64,000 nucleotides of DNA from Egicoccus sp. AB-alg6-2 (lineage in GTDB: Bacteria > Actinomycetota > Nitriliruptoria > Nitriliruptorales > Nitriliruptoraceae), in contig NZ_JBGUAY010000005.1 of assembly GCF_041821025.1 (NCBI RefSeq), forward strand, positions 124,001-188,000, read 5' to 3'. The notes beneath the pieces are model-generated. The model was not told where the DNA came from, did not search any database, and worked only from the letters and a program-made list of their open reading frames with translations. Made by a program: the position numbers and the translations under genes. Within the stretch, counting starts at the first letter, position 1. The number at the start of each line of letters is the position of its first letter. Of this stretch, positions 34,891 through 43,870 are shown piece after piece.

Positions 34891-35178
34891 ATGACGACAT
34901 CCGAATCGACCGCGACCGCCCGCGATCCCGCGGACGTCGAGGCGGTCCCGTCGCCCCCCGAGGCGTCGTCGCCGTTCCAGTGCGTCGCCTGCGGGATGGC
35001 GCTCGAGGAACCCGGCTGTTGCTCGTTCACCTGCGTCAGCACGGCCCGGCGCGAACTCGAGGACAACGTCGCCCGCCTGCGTCAGCTGCAGTTGCACGAC
35101 GGACCCGCGGCGACCCGGACCCGCTTGGTCGAACGCAACGGCCGCCTGACGGCAGCGTTGATGGGCTGGCGCCAGTAG
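34891..35178 (+). CDS. Small protein with CxxC zinc-finger-like motif
   Basis: 95 residues. After a Thr/Ser/Glu-rich disordered start comes FQCVACGMALEEPGCCSF, then a helical, charged stretch RRELEDNVARLRQLQL. The clustered Cys suggest zinc binding, as in small treble-clef proteins. ATG start with GAGGAG six bases upstream. Family not recognised; a 167-base gap to the divergent gene at 34723 holds the promoter region. Confidence 0.65.
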   Translation: MTTSESTATARDPADVEAVPSPPEASSPFQCVACGMALEEPGCCSFTCVSTARRELEDNVARLRQLQLHDGPAATRTRLVERNGRLTAALMGWRQ

Positions 35179-35189
35179 TACCGCCGCAC

Positions 35190-35564
35190 TCAACGTGGCC
35201 GTTCGGTCTCGTGACGATTGCTCGTGACCACGGCGTGGTGCAATCCCATCCAGGTGGTCTTCGACCACGGGTACAACGCCACGGGAACGATCGCGTTGAG
35301 CGCGAGTCCGGCGACGAGCAGCGCGGTCCACGGCACATCGGGCCAGGTCATCACCATCCCGCCGACGAACACCAACCCGAAGATCGCCTCGGTGATCCCC
35401 AGTGCGACGACCATCGCGCCGAGCCAGTAGCCGTCCTCACGCTCGAACTCGAGGTCGCAGGTCGGGCACCGTTCGCGCAGCGTGAAGAAGCCGGTGAACA
35501 GCTCCCCGGTGCCGCAGATCGGGCACCGCATCTGCAATCCGCGGCTGAGCGCCTTGCCGTCCAC
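35190..35564 (-). CDS. DUF983 membrane protein
   Basis: 124 residues. Zinc-ribbon-like start [16 protein letters not shown] and [19 protein letters not shown], the DUF983 signature, followed by two hydrophobic helices and [17 protein letters not shown] 35564 has GGGAGG seven bases upstream. It is divergent from the copper ATPase gene with 182 bases between. DUF983 genes often sit near respiratory or oxidase genes; its job is unknown. Confidence 0.88.
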   Translation of the reverse strand: MDGKALSRGLQMRCPICGTGELFTGFFTLRERCPTCDLEFEREDGYWLGAMVVALGITEAIFGLVFVGGMVMTWPDVPWTALLVAGLALNAIVPVALYPWSKTTWMGLHHAVVTSNRHETERPR

Positions 35565-35680
35565 GTGCCCGCCTCCCGCGATGTTCCACCAGTCGTGACG
35601 GTACCGCTGGTTTCGTGGCAGGAGCAGCGCAGGGCGCGTCGAGGCCCTTCCTCGCCTGCGCGTCGTCAACGCCTGCGGCC

Positions 35681-35709
35681 TTGACGCCATACTCGTGGGG
35701 GGGTATGTT
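35681..35709 (+). promoter_or_regulatory. Sigma-70-type promoter of the copper ATPase gene
   Basis: TTGACG (35681-35686), a 17-base spacer, and TATGTT (35704-35709). Spacing is ideal and the match is unusually good for this GC-rich DNA. The expected transcript would start near 35716, about 30 bases before the ATG. The left arm of the inverted repeat occupies the spacer. Confidence 0.75.
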
Positions 35710-35732
35710 GGTTGATACCCCCCACGAGTATG
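35688..35732. promoter_or_regulatory. Inverted-repeat operator upstream of the copper ATPase
   Basis: CATACTCGTGGGGGG (35688-35702) and CCCCCCACGAGTATG (35718-35732) form a perfect 15-bp inverted repeat with a 15-base centre. Each arm extends to an ATAC...GTAT pseudo-palindrome with a G/C run, resembling CsoR-type copper operators. One arm lies between -35 and -10 and the other just after the start site, as expected for repression. Confidence 0.75.
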
Positions 35733-35746
35733 AACGGACTTTGAAC

Positions 35747-37783
35747 ATGGACGGCCACGGCCATGGCGGCGAACACGCCCACCTGCACCATGAGACCCAT
35801 GATGACGGTCCAGGCGGTCACGGCGATCACGCTGCGCTGTTCCGAGACCGGTTCTGGCTGACGCTGCTGCTCACGATCCCGGTGGTGATCTGGTCGCACC
35901 ACGTGCAGGAGCTGCTCGGCTACACCGCCCCGCGGGGCCCGGGCGCGGAGCTGATCGGACCCGTGCTCGGTTCGGTCATCTTCTTCTACGGCGGCTGGCC
36001 GTTCCTGACCGGCGGGCTGGACGAGGCGCGCGGTCGTCAGCCGGGGATGATGCTGCTCATCTCCATGGCGATCACGGTCGCCTACGTCGCCTCGATGGCG
36101 ACCTCGCTGGGCCTGTTCTCGCAGGAGGTGTGGTGGGAGCTGTCCCTGCTCATCGCGATCATGCTGCTCGGGCACTGGGTCGAGATGCGCGCCATCGGGC
36201 AGGCGCAGGGGGCACTGGCCGCGTTGGCCGAGCTGCTCCCCGACGACGCCGAGATCGTCCACGACGACGGCAGGGTCGAGCGTGTCGCCGCCAGCTCGCT
36301 GACGGAGGGCGACGTGATCCTCGTGCGGCCGGGCGCACGGATCCCCGCCGACGGGGAGGTGGTGGACGGCGCCGGCGACGTGGACGAGTCCATGATCACC
36401 GGCGAGTCCACGCCGGTGTCCCACACGGTCGGCGACCGGGTCGTGGCCGGCACGGTTGCGACCGACGCGAGCCTGCGGGTCCGCGTGACCGCGACCGGTG
36501 AGCAGACCACGCTGGCTGGCATCCAGCGCATGGTCGCCGACGCCCAGGCGTCCCGATCCCGGACCCAGGTGCTCGCCGACCGTGCCGCGGCGCTGCTGTT
36601 CTACGTCGCGCTGGCCGCCGGCGCGGTCACGGCGCTGGTGTGGGTCGCGTTCGGACAGCCCGCGTTCGCGCTCGACCGGACCGTCACCGTGCTGATCATC
36701 GCCTGCCCGCACGCACTCGGGCTCGCGATCCCGCTCGTGACGGCGATCTCGACCACCAAGTCGGCCCGCTCCGGGGTGCTGGTCAAGGACCGGCTCGCGC
36801 TGGAACAGGTCCGCACCGTCGATGCGGTCCTGTTCGACAAGACCGGCACGCTCACCCGCGGCGAGCACGTGGTCACCGACATCGCCACGGCCGAGAACGC
36901 CGACGAGGATCAGCTGCTGCGGCTGGCCGGTGCGGTCGAAGCCGACTCCGAGCACCCGCTCGCACGCGCCGTCCACGCCCACGCCCGCCGGCAGCTCGGC
37001 CCGCTACCTACCGCCGGCGGGTTCCGATCCATGACCGGCCGCGGCGTCGAGGCCGAGGTCGATGGCGCGGCCGTCGCGGTCGGTGGACCGGCGCTGCTGC
37101 GCGAACGCGACCTGCAGGTCCCCGACGGACTCGCCGAGCGGACCCGGGCCTGGGCCGAACGCGGCGCTGCCGTCCTGCACGTCGTCCGTGACGGGCAGGT
37201 CATCGGCGCCCTGAGCCTCGAGGACGAGGTCCGCGAGGTCTCCCGCCAGGCCGTCGACGACCTGCACGCTGCCGGCGTCAAGGTCGTGATGATCACCGGT
37301 GACGCCCGCCAGGTCGCTGACGCGGTCGCGGCTGAGCTCGACATCGACGAGGTGTTCGCCGAGGTCCTGCCCGAGGACAAAGACGCCAAGGTCGCCGAGC
37401 TGCAGGCCCGCGGCCTGACCGTGGCCATGGTGGGCGACGGCGTCAACGACGCGCCGGCCCTCGCACGTGCCGACGTCGGGATCGCCATCGGCGCCGGCAC
37501 CGACGTCGCGGTCGAGTCCGCCGGGATCGTGCTCGCCTCCGACGATCCGCGCGGCGTCGTGGCGGTCCGGCGGCTGTCGGCGGCCAGCTACCGCAAGATG
37601 GTGCAGAACCTGTGGTGGGCCGCCGGCTACAACCTGGTCGCCATCCCGCTCGCCGCAGGCGTGCTCGCCCCGATCGGATTCGTCCTGCCCATGGCGCTCG
37701 GCGCGGTGCTGATGAGCACCTCGACGATCATCGTCGCGCTCAACGCCCAGCTGCTGCGACGCGTCCGACTGACCGCCGCCTGA
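35747..37783 (+). CDS. copB: P1B-type copper/silver-exporting ATPase (CopB-like, CPH motif)
   Basis: 678 residues. His-rich N-terminus ([20 protein letters not shown]) with no CxxC metal domain, eight likely membrane helices, actuator TGES in [10 protein letters not shown], the metal motif CPH at 320-322, catalytic DKTGT at D364, SEHPLA in the nucleotide domain, and hinge [15 protein letters not shown] plus a His-rich start matches the CopB/P1B-3 group rather than CopA (CPC). ATG 35747 is chosen since longer options would start inside the promoter/operator. Exports copper across the cytoplasmic membrane using ATP. Confidence 0.92.
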   Translation: MDGHGHGGEHAHLHHETHDDGPGGHGDHAALFRDRFWLTLLLTIPVVIWSHHVQELLGYTAPRGPGAELIGPVLGSVIFFYGGWPFLTGGLDEARGRQPGMMLLISMAITVAYVASMATSLGLFSQEVWWELSLLIAIMLLGHWVEMRAIGQAQGALAALAELLPDDAEIVHDDGRVERVAASSLTEGDVILVRPGARIPADGEVVDGAGDVDESMITGESTPVSHTVGDRVVAGTVATDASLRVRVTATGEQTTLAGIQRMVADAQASRSRTQVLADRAAALLFYVALAAGAVTALVWVAFGQPAFALDRTVTVLIIACPHALGLAIPLVTAISTTKSARSGVLVKDRLALEQVRTVDAVLFDKTGTLTRGEHVVTDIATAENADEDQLLRLAGAVEADSEHPLARAVHAHARRQLGPLPTAGGFRSMTGRGVEAEVDGAAVAVGGPALLRERDLQVPDGLAERTRAWAERGAAVLHVVRDGQVIGALSLEDEVREVSRQAVDDLHAAGVKVVMITGDARQVADAVAAELDIDEVFAEVLPEDKDAKVAELQARGLTVAMVGDGVNDAPALARADVGIAIGAGTDVAVESAGIVLASDDPRGVVAVRRLSAASYRKMVQNLWWAAGYNLVAIPLAAGVLAPIGFVLPMALGAVLMSTSTIIVALNAQLLRRVRLTAA

Positions 37784-37812
37784 CGGGCACGGGTACGCGA
37801 TCGGTGGACGAC

Positions 37813-37842
37813 GAAGACGGCCGCCTCACGGCGGCCGTCTTC
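37813..37842. terminator. Bidirectional stem-loop between copB and erpA
   Basis: GAAGACGGCCGCC, loop TCAC, GGCGGCCGTCTTC: a perfect 13-bp stem. It lies 29 bases after the copB stop and 16 bases past the erpA stop on the other strand. Followed by GCGTTTG on the plus strand, so the T-run is weak. Confidence 0.8.
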
Positions 37843-37858
37843 GCGTTTGCGGATGAGG

Positions 37859-38209
37859 TCAGAAGGTGGCGCTGTCGCCGCAGGCGCACGATCCGGAGGC
37901 ATTGGGGTTGTCGATCGAGAACCCGGAGGCCTCGAGCGATTCCTTCCAGTCGATGACCGCACCCGACAGGTACGGGGTCGACATCTTGTCCATCCGGATG
38001 CGGATGCCGTGCTGCTCCTCCTCGACGTCACCGTCGAGCTGACGGTCGTCGAAGAACAGGGCATAACGGAAGCCGGCGCAACCGCCGGCCTGCACCGCCA
38101 CGCGAAGCGCGATGTCGTCGACGTCGGGCTGGTCGGCGAGGAAGCTGCGCACCTTCTCGGCGGCCGTCTCGGTGAGGACGACCGAGCTCTCGACGGTGTC
38201 GGTGCTCAC
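37859..38209 (-). CDS. erpA: A-type iron-sulfur cluster carrier (ErpA/IscA)
   Basis: 116 residues with the three cluster Cys: QAGGCAGFRY and the terminal SCACGD. Delivers Fe-S clusters to apoproteins; the nearby NadA and, further on, LipA are both 4Fe-4S enzymes. GTG 38209 is preceded by GGAGC. It is 88 bases downstream of the kinase-like gene on the same strand. Actinobacterial genomes often keep this gene next to nadA. Confidence 0.93.
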   Translation of the reverse strand: MSTDTVESSVVLTETAAEKVRSFLADQPDVDDIALRVAVQAGGCAGFRYALFFDDRQLDGDVEEEQHGIRIRMDKMSTPYLSGAVIDWKESLEASGFSIDNPNASGSCACGDSATF

Positions 38210-38297
38210 GGCATTGCTCCTGTGTCGAACTGGTTCGGTGCCGGCCGGTCGAAGGCGGGCATCGGGGCCACCGAGTGTATCGGGTGGCGCACGGTCC

Positions 38298-39326
38298 TCA
38301 GCGGAGCGTGTCGACGTGCCGCTGGGCCACCTCGACGAGCGCGGCGGCCGCGTCTTCGGCCTCGGCCACACCGGCGAGGCCCTCGCCCAGGTCTGGCAGG
38401 GCGTGGCAGGCGACCCCGAGCCGTGTCGCCGTGTCGAGGGTGCGCCGGCCCACGGCACCGGCGGGCGATGCGGCGACGAGCACTAGGTCCGACGCCGCGA
38501 TCGCCGCATCGACGCGCTGGAGGTCCCACAGCACGTCGGCTCCGCGCACCAGGTCGGCCCCGAGGGCGGCCGCCAGCCCGAAGGCGAGTCCACCACCCGC
38601 CCCGCTGCCGGGCTGGACGACCGCTGCCGACGCCTGCAGGTCCCGGCTCGCCACCTCGGCCCAGGCGTGCAGCCCGGCCGTCAGCGACTCGGCCTCCCCA
38701 CCGCCGATCTCGACGTCGGCGGCGAGGTGCTCGGGCGCCTCCAGCAGCGTCGCGTCGTGCTCGGTGAGCACCTGCACGTCGACACCGGACCAGTCCTGTG
38801 ACCAGCCGGGCTCGACGGCACGGACCCGTGGCAGGTCCGACGCGCCGATCTTGAGCCCGGAGCCGTCCTCGACACGCAGACGCCACCCCAACGCCGTCAG
38901 CGCGCCCGCGCCGCCATCGACCGCGGCCACCTGTGCGACGTCGACGAGGATCCGGCGGGCGTCGGCGTCGCGGGCGGCCTGGAGCAGTTCGCCCACCCCG
39001 TAGGTCGTGGCGAGTCCGACCGAGGCGCTACCTCCCGGCGCCAGCGCGCCGGCGGCGACGCGTGCGGCCTCGACGAGCGCGGTGCCGTCCTCACGGAGCA
39101 GGAGCGCCGCCTCCACCGGATGCCCGTGCGGCCCGGCGGCCTCGGTGACGAGCCAGGTGTCGTCCGGTCCCGCGAGCGTCTCGAGCACACCGGGGCCGCC
39201 GAGCGTGACGGGGAGCGCAACCACGTCGTCGGCGGGCGCGTGCCGTCGCCACACGCCACGAACCAGCGAGGCGACCGCGGGCGCCGCGACGCCGGGCGTG
39301 GGTTCGGCCACGACCAGGACCTGCAC
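38298..39326 (-). CDS. Glycerate kinase-family protein, catalytically degenerate
   Basis: 342 residues with the overall GlxK/GarK layout: VTEAAGPHGHPVEAALLL matches the 'v-x-G-P-x-G' strand, TTYGVGELLQAARD the conserved T-Y/G-x-G-E-L, and VDGGAGALTALGWRL the D-G-G-A-G segment. Two expected elements are altered: the usual ADGGEGT reads LGGPGVLET, and the GGSAT before DGG reads DVAQVAA. Activity as a kinase is therefore doubtful. GTG start with GAGGAGG upstream. Between erpA and the divergent nadA. Confidence 0.72.
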   Translation of the reverse strand: MQVLVVAEPTPGVAAPAVASLVRGVWRRHAPADDVVALPVTLGGPGVLETLAGPDDTWLVTEAAGPHGHPVEAALLLREDGTALVEAARVAAGALAPGGSASVGLATTYGVGELLQAARDADARRILVDVAQVAAVDGGAGALTALGWRLRVEDGSGLKIGASDLPRVRAVEPGWSQDWSGVDVQVLTEHDATLLEAPEHLAADVEIGGGEAESLTAGLHAWAEVASRDLQASAAVVQPGSGAGGGLAFGLAAALGADLVRGADVLWDLQRVDAAIAASDLVLVAASPAGAVGRRTLDTATRLGVACHALPDLGEGLAGVAEAEDAAAALVEVAQRHVDTLR

Positions 39327-39478
39327 GCCCGCCTCCTCACCGTCGTCGACGCGGCGGGAGCCTACTTGCCCTCGACATGGCGATCGGCGCCGGTTCCGGT
39401 ACCCTGCCGCAGTAATGGTCACCTTGACCACAACTGACCGGGGCGCCGAGGAGGCCGTCCTCGGCGAGAGGACTGATC

Positions 39479-40732
39479 GTGACCGCTCCGCGCCCTGCGG
39501 CGGCTCCTGCCCGCAACACGAGTTCTACGCCCACCATCCCGCTGGGCTCGCCGCTGCTGTTGCTCGGACGTGGCGCGGATCCGGCCACCGAGCGCGGCGT
39601 GGTCTGCGCCGGGGACCTGCCCGCCGCCGATGACCCGACCCTGGTCGACCGCGCCCGCCGCGCGAAGGACACCCTGGGCGACCAGGCCATGATCCTGGGC
39701 CATCACTACCAGCGCGACCAGGTGATCGAGTTCGCCGACGCGCGTGGCGACTCCTTCGAACTGTCCAGGCAGGCATCGGTCGCGCAGGCGCCCTTCATCG
39801 TGTTCTGCGGAGTGCACTTCATGGCGGAGTCGGCCTCGGTGCTCGGCCGTGACGACCAGACGGTGATCCTGCCGGACCTGGCTGCCGGTTGCTCCATGGC
39901 GGACATGGCCGAGGGACACCAGGTGGTCGACGCCTGGGCGCGGCTCGAGCGAGCCGGCGTCGCGGAGCAGACGGTGCCCCTGACGTACATGAACTCCACG
40001 GCAGCGATCAAGTCGTTCTGCGGCGAGCGGGGCGGCGCCATCTGCACCTCGTCCAATGCCCCCGCGGCGATGCGCTGGGCGTTCGAGCAGGCGCCCGCCG
40101 CCGGGGGCAAGGTGCTGTTCCTGCCCGACCAGCACCTCGGCCGCAACACCGCCGTCCTGGGGCTCGGCCTGGCACTGGACGACTGCGTCGTCTACGACCC
40201 GTGGCAGCCCGACGGTGGGCTCACCGACCAGCAACTGCGCGACGCGCGTGTCCTGCTGTGGAAGGGGCACTGCTCGGTGCACGCGCGGTTCCAGCCCGAG
40301 ATGGTGGGCCGGATCCGCGACGAACTGCCGGGCGTCGAGGTCCTGGTGCACCCCGAGTGCCGCCACGAGGTGGTGCTCGAGGCCGACCGCGTCGGCTCGA
40401 CCGGGCAGATCATCCGCTGGGTCGAGGAAGCACCGGCCGGCGCGCGCATCGCCATCGCCACCGAGCTCAACCTCGTCAAGCGGCTCGGTCAGGAGCATCC
40501 CGACAAGGACATCGTCTTCCTCGACGACACGGTCTGTTTCTGCGCCACGATGAACCGCATCGACCTGCCGCACCTGGTGTGGGTCCTCGAGGCACTGGTC
40601 GACGGCGAGGTGGTCAACGAGGTCCGGGTCGACGCGGACACCCGGCACTGGGCCCGCGTGGCGCTCGAGCGCATGCTCGCCCTGCCCGGGGACGGAGCGT
40701 CGCTCACCGCCGCGGGCGCCAGCGTCGGCTGA
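39479..40732 (+). CDS. nadA: Quinolinate synthase NadA
   Basis: Condenses iminoaspartate with dihydroxyacetone phosphate to quinolinate for NAD synthesis, using an oxygen-sensitive 4Fe-4S cluster. 417 residues, the long actinobacterial form with ~60 extra N-terminal residues. GHHYQRDQVIEFAD, FCGVHFMAESA, PDLAAGCSMADM, NSTAAIKSF and DDTVCFCATMNRID carry substrate and cluster residues. GTG start with GAGAGG upstream. nadB and nadC are not in the window. Confidence 0.96.
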   Translation: MTAPRPAAAPARNTSSTPTIPLGSPLLLLGRGADPATERGVVCAGDLPAADDPTLVDRARRAKDTLGDQAMILGHHYQRDQVIEFADARGDSFELSRQASVAQAPFIVFCGVHFMAESASVLGRDDQTVILPDLAAGCSMADMAEGHQVVDAWARLERAGVAEQTVPLTYMNSTAAIKSFCGERGGAICTSSNAPAAMRWAFEQAPAAGGKVLFLPDQHLGRNTAVLGLGLALDDCVVYDPWQPDGGLTDQQLRDARVLLWKGHCSVHARFQPEMVGRIRDELPGVEVLVHPECRHEVVLEADRVGSTGQIIRWVEEAPAGARIAIATELNLVKRLGQEHPDKDIVFLDDTVCFCATMNRIDLPHLVWVLEALVDGEVVNEVRVDADTRHWARVALERMLALPGDGASLTAAGASVG

Positions 40733-40766
40733 CACCGGCTCCCGCGGCGCGCCGGCGCACCGACCC

Positions 40767-41588
40767 TCAGAGTCCGAGAATGGTGCGCACGAGTCGGTCG
40801 CGGACACGGTCGGGCAGTACGGCGTGCGCAGCCCGGAGCACCGCGACCTCCGGGCCGACGCGATAGCGCGTCCGCGGTCGGCGTACGCGCAGGGCGCGGC
40901 CGATGGCTTCGGCGACCAGGCCCGGCGGATGCATCCGGTCCTCGAGGGCCTCGATGATCGACAGCGACCGGTCGTAGGCGGATCGCTTCGTGCTGCCCGC
41001 GCGTAGTTGGCGCAGGTCCTCCTCGGCACGACGCCAGATCTCGGAGCGGATGCCGCCCGGCTCGACGAGGACCACCTCGACGCCGTCGGCCGCGACCTCC
41101 GCACGCAGCTGGTCGCTGACGGCGGACAGCGCCTGCTTGCTGGCCTGGTACCAACCGGTGCCGGGAGCGCCGAGGTGCACGATCCCGGAGCTGACGTTGA
41201 CGATCCTGCCGCCGCCGCGGCGGCGCATGGCCGGCAACACGAGGCGCGCGAGATCGAGCGGCGCCAGCACCATCACCTCGAACTGCGCCCGCGCGGCGGC
41301 TCGGTCGACGTCCTCGATGAGCCCGGCGTTGAAGTAGCCGGCGTTGTTCACCAGGCCGTACCACGGTCGCTGGCCCACCGCGCTGGCGCACGCGTCCGGG
41401 TCGGCGAGATCGAGGTGCAGGGTCTCGATCGGCGTCCCCTGATCGTCGGCTGCGGACCGGATCCGCTCGCCGGCGGCGTCGTCACGAACGGTTCCGGTCA
41501 CTGCGAAGCCGAGCTGCGCCAGGTGCAGCGCCGTGGCACGGCCGATCCCCGAGCTGACGCCGGTCACCAGCACCTCGGGGGCGTTCAT
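40767..41588 (-). CDS. Short-chain dehydrogenase/reductase
   Basis: 273 residues, classical SDR: cofactor motif TGVSSGIGRA, NNAGYF, catalytic Ser in IVNVSSGIVHL and Y-x3-K in GWYQASKQALS. The Arg near TVRDD suggests NADP(H) preference. Substrate unknown. ATG 41588 with GGAGGAG five bases upstream. It converges on nadA; the 158-base gap to yihY is a divergent promoter region. Confidence 0.92.
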   Translation of the reverse strand: MNAPEVLVTGVSSGIGRATALHLAQLGFAVTGTVRDDAAGERIRSAADDQGTPIETLHLDLADPDACASAVGQRPWYGLVNNAGYFNAGLIEDVDRAAARAQFEVMVLAPLDLARLVLPAMRRRGGGRIVNVSSGIVHLGAPGTGWYQASKQALSAVSDQLRAEVAADGVEVVLVEPGGIRSEIWRRAEEDLRQLRAGSTKRSAYDRSLSIIEALEDRMHPPGLVAEAIGRALRVRRPRTRYRVGPEVAVLRAAHAVLPDRVRDRLVRTILGL

Positions 41589-41746
41589 GGGCTCTCCTCC
41601 AGCGTCCATGCCGAGGATGCGGCGACGACACCCGGCGTGCCTCGTCGCTTGCCGCCGAACGTCACCGGGCCACGTCCAGTCCGGCCAACCAGGGCCGGTG
41701 GGCCGGTCCCGGCCCTCTCCCCCGCTCCCGGTCGTGTCTAGCGTGG

Positions 41747-42610
41747 GTGGCGACGTCACGAGGTCTACCGCTGGGCACCTTCACCAACGTGTGGCACCGT
41801 GCCCGCGACCGTGCCTCGGCACTGCGGGAACGGCTGCCACCTCGCGCCCGCAACCTCCTGGAACGGCTGCTCGACCGCGACCTGATCGCACAGGCCAGCA
41901 GCCTCGCGTTCTTCGGCCTCGTGTCGGCGCTGCCCCTGCTCATGCTGACCTTCGCCCTGGTCGCCGCCGTCGCGGGCGAGGACACCCTGCAGCAGTTCGT
42001 CGAGCAGGCGGGCTCGGAAGGTCCCGAGGGCAGTGCGCAGTTCCTCGAACAACTCGCGGGCAGCGGTGGCTCCTTCACCTTGGCGACCGTCGTCTTCACG
42101 CTGTGGCCCGCCACCGCCTACGGCGGTGGGCTCCGGCGCGCGCTGCTGCGCGCGAGCGGTGACGAGGAGACGGCGGCCGGGATGCGGGGCCGTGCACGAG
42201 CCCTGGGCCTGGTGCTCCTGCTCCCCGCGCTGATGCTGGCCGGGCTGCCGCTGGTGTTCGTGCTGTCCCATCTCTCGGGCGACGGGTTGCTCGCCACGGT
42301 GCTGGCCTGGATCCTGGCGCTCGGCGGCGCGACCGTGCTGGGCGGGGCCATCACCGCGGTGCTGTACCAGGCGTTCGCACCGGCCGACCTCGGCTGGCGC
42401 GGCACGGCGGCCGGTGCGCTGCTGACCTCGGCGACGACGGCGGTGTTCTCCGTCGGGTTCGTCGTCTACCTGCAGGTCGCCGACACCGAGGACCGCTTCG
42501 GCGGCGGAACCATCGCCGTGGTCGTCATGCTCGGCCTGTGGTTGTTCGTCGCGAACGCGTTGTTGCTCGCCGGCTACCAGGCCGTCCTCGCCGTCGAGGA
42601 ACACGGCTGA
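41747..42610 (+). CDS. YihY/BrkB-family membrane protein
   Basis: 287 residues with six predicted membrane helices; family marks are LIAQASSLAFFGLVSALPLL and WPATAYGGGLRRALLRA. Members are inner-membrane proteins of unclear function, once misread as RNase BN. The start is weakly supported: GTG 41747 has no obvious ribosome site. Followed by cardiolipin synthase on the same strand (93-base gap). Confidence 0.87.
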   Translation: MATSRGLPLGTFTNVWHRARDRASALRERLPPRARNLLERLLDRDLIAQASSLAFFGLVSALPLLMLTFALVAAVAGEDTLQQFVEQAGSEGPEGSAQFLEQLAGSGGSFTLATVVFTLWPATAYGGGLRRALLRASGDEETAAGMRGRARALGLVLLLPALMLAGLPLVFVLSHLSGDGLLATVLAWILALGGATVLGGAITAVLYQAFAPADLGWRGTAAGALLTSATTAVFSVGFVVYLQVADTEDRFGGGTIAVVVMLGLWLFVANALLLAGYQAVLAVEEHG

Positions 42611-42703
42611 CCGGCCTGTCCGGCCGTGCAGCGGCCGCCACCGCCTCGCGGGGATAGCGTGCGTCGGTCGCGGATCTGCCGCGCGGGACCGACAGGAACG
42701 AAG

Positions 42704-43849
42704 GTGGACAGCCTCGCTCGCTACCGCCGGGCGCTCGAAGGACTGCTGGGTGTCCCGGCGACCGAGGGCAACGCCGTCGAGGTACTCCGCGACGGCGTGG
42801 AGATCTTCCCGTCGATGCTCGACGCCATCGAACACGCCGAGCGGACCGTCGACCTGCTGACGTTCGTGTACTGGCAGGGTGAGATCGCCGAGCACTTCGC
42901 CAAGGCGTTGTGCCAGCGGGCGAAGGCCGGTGTGCGCTGCCGGGTCATCCTGGACGCCCTCGGCGCGCGCCACGTGCAGAACGACATCGTCGAGGCGATG
43001 GAGGACGCCGGCGTCCAACTCCACTGGTTCCGGCCGCTGCTGCCCGGCTCGGGTCCGGGCCATCGGACCCACCGCAAGGTGCTCATCTGCGACGAGCAGG
43101 TGGCGTTCACCGGGGGGATCGGCATCGCCGACGAATGGGACGGATCCAGCGACGACGCCTCCGGCTGGCGCGAGACGCAGATCCGTCTGCAGGGTCCGGT
43201 CGTCGACGGCCTGCGCGCCGCCTTCGCCGACGACTGGCTCGACGCCGAGTTCATGCTCTTCGACGAGCACGACCGCTTCCCCGACCAACCGCAGCACGGC
43301 GCCACGACGGCGATGGTGGTCCGCAGCGAATCGGAGCACGGCTGGTCCGACGGCGCGCTGCTTCGGCACGCCCTGCTGGAGTTGGCCCAGGAGCGGGTGC
43401 GCATCACGACGGCCTACCTCGCACCCAGCCAACCGATGCTGGACGCGCTCTGCCGCGCGGTCAGCCGTGGCGTCCAGGTCCAGATCCTGCACCCGGGTCC
43501 CCAGACCGACAAGGAGATCGCCCGCCTGGCCGCCGAGAACGTCTACGACGACCTGCTCTCGGGTGGCGTCGAGTTGTACGAGTTCCAGCCCACGATGCTG
43601 CACGCCAAGGTGCTGACCGTCGACAATCTGCTCGCGGTCGTCGGCTCCTCCAACCTCAACATGCGCTCGTTGTCGCACGACGAGGAGGTCGACGTCGTGC
43701 TGTTCGACGACGAGGTCACCGCGACCCTCGATGCGCACACGGACCAGGACCTGCAGCGGTGCGAGCGCGTCGACGAGTCCTGGAACGAGCGCAGCCCGGC
43801 CCGCTGGGCGCCCCAGAAGCTGGTCGGCCTCATCGATCACTGGACCTGA
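42704..43849 (+). CDS. Cardiolipin synthase / phospholipase D-type transferase
   Basis: 381 residues with two HKD active sites: HRKVLICDEQVAFTGG and MLHAKVLTVDNLLAVVGSSN, the second with the typical SNLNMRSL. N-terminal membrane helices found in E. coli ClsA are missing, as in the ClsB/ClsC-like short forms. Expected to make cardiolipin from phosphatidylglycerol or related lipids at the membrane. GTG 42704 with AGGA upstream. Converges on gcvT. Confidence 0.9.
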   Translation: MDSLARYRRALEGLLGVPATEGNAVEVLRDGVEIFPSMLDAIEHAERTVDLLTFVYWQGEIAEHFAKALCQRAKAGVRCRVILDALGARHVQNDIVEAMEDAGVQLHWFRPLLPGSGPGHRTHRKVLICDEQVAFTGGIGIADEWDGSSDDASGWRETQIRLQGPVVDGLRAAFADDWLDAEFMLFDEHDRFPDQPQHGATTAMVVRSESEHGWSDGALLRHALLELAQERVRITTAYLAPSQPMLDALCRAVSRGVQVQILHPGPQTDKEIARLAAENVYDDLLSGGVELYEFQPTMLHAKVLTVDNLLAVVGSSNLNMRSLSHDEEVDVVLFDDEVTATLDAHTDQDLQRCERVDESWNERSPARWAPQKLVGLIDHWT

Positions 43850-43870
43850 GCGCCGAGGAGCACAGGAGGG

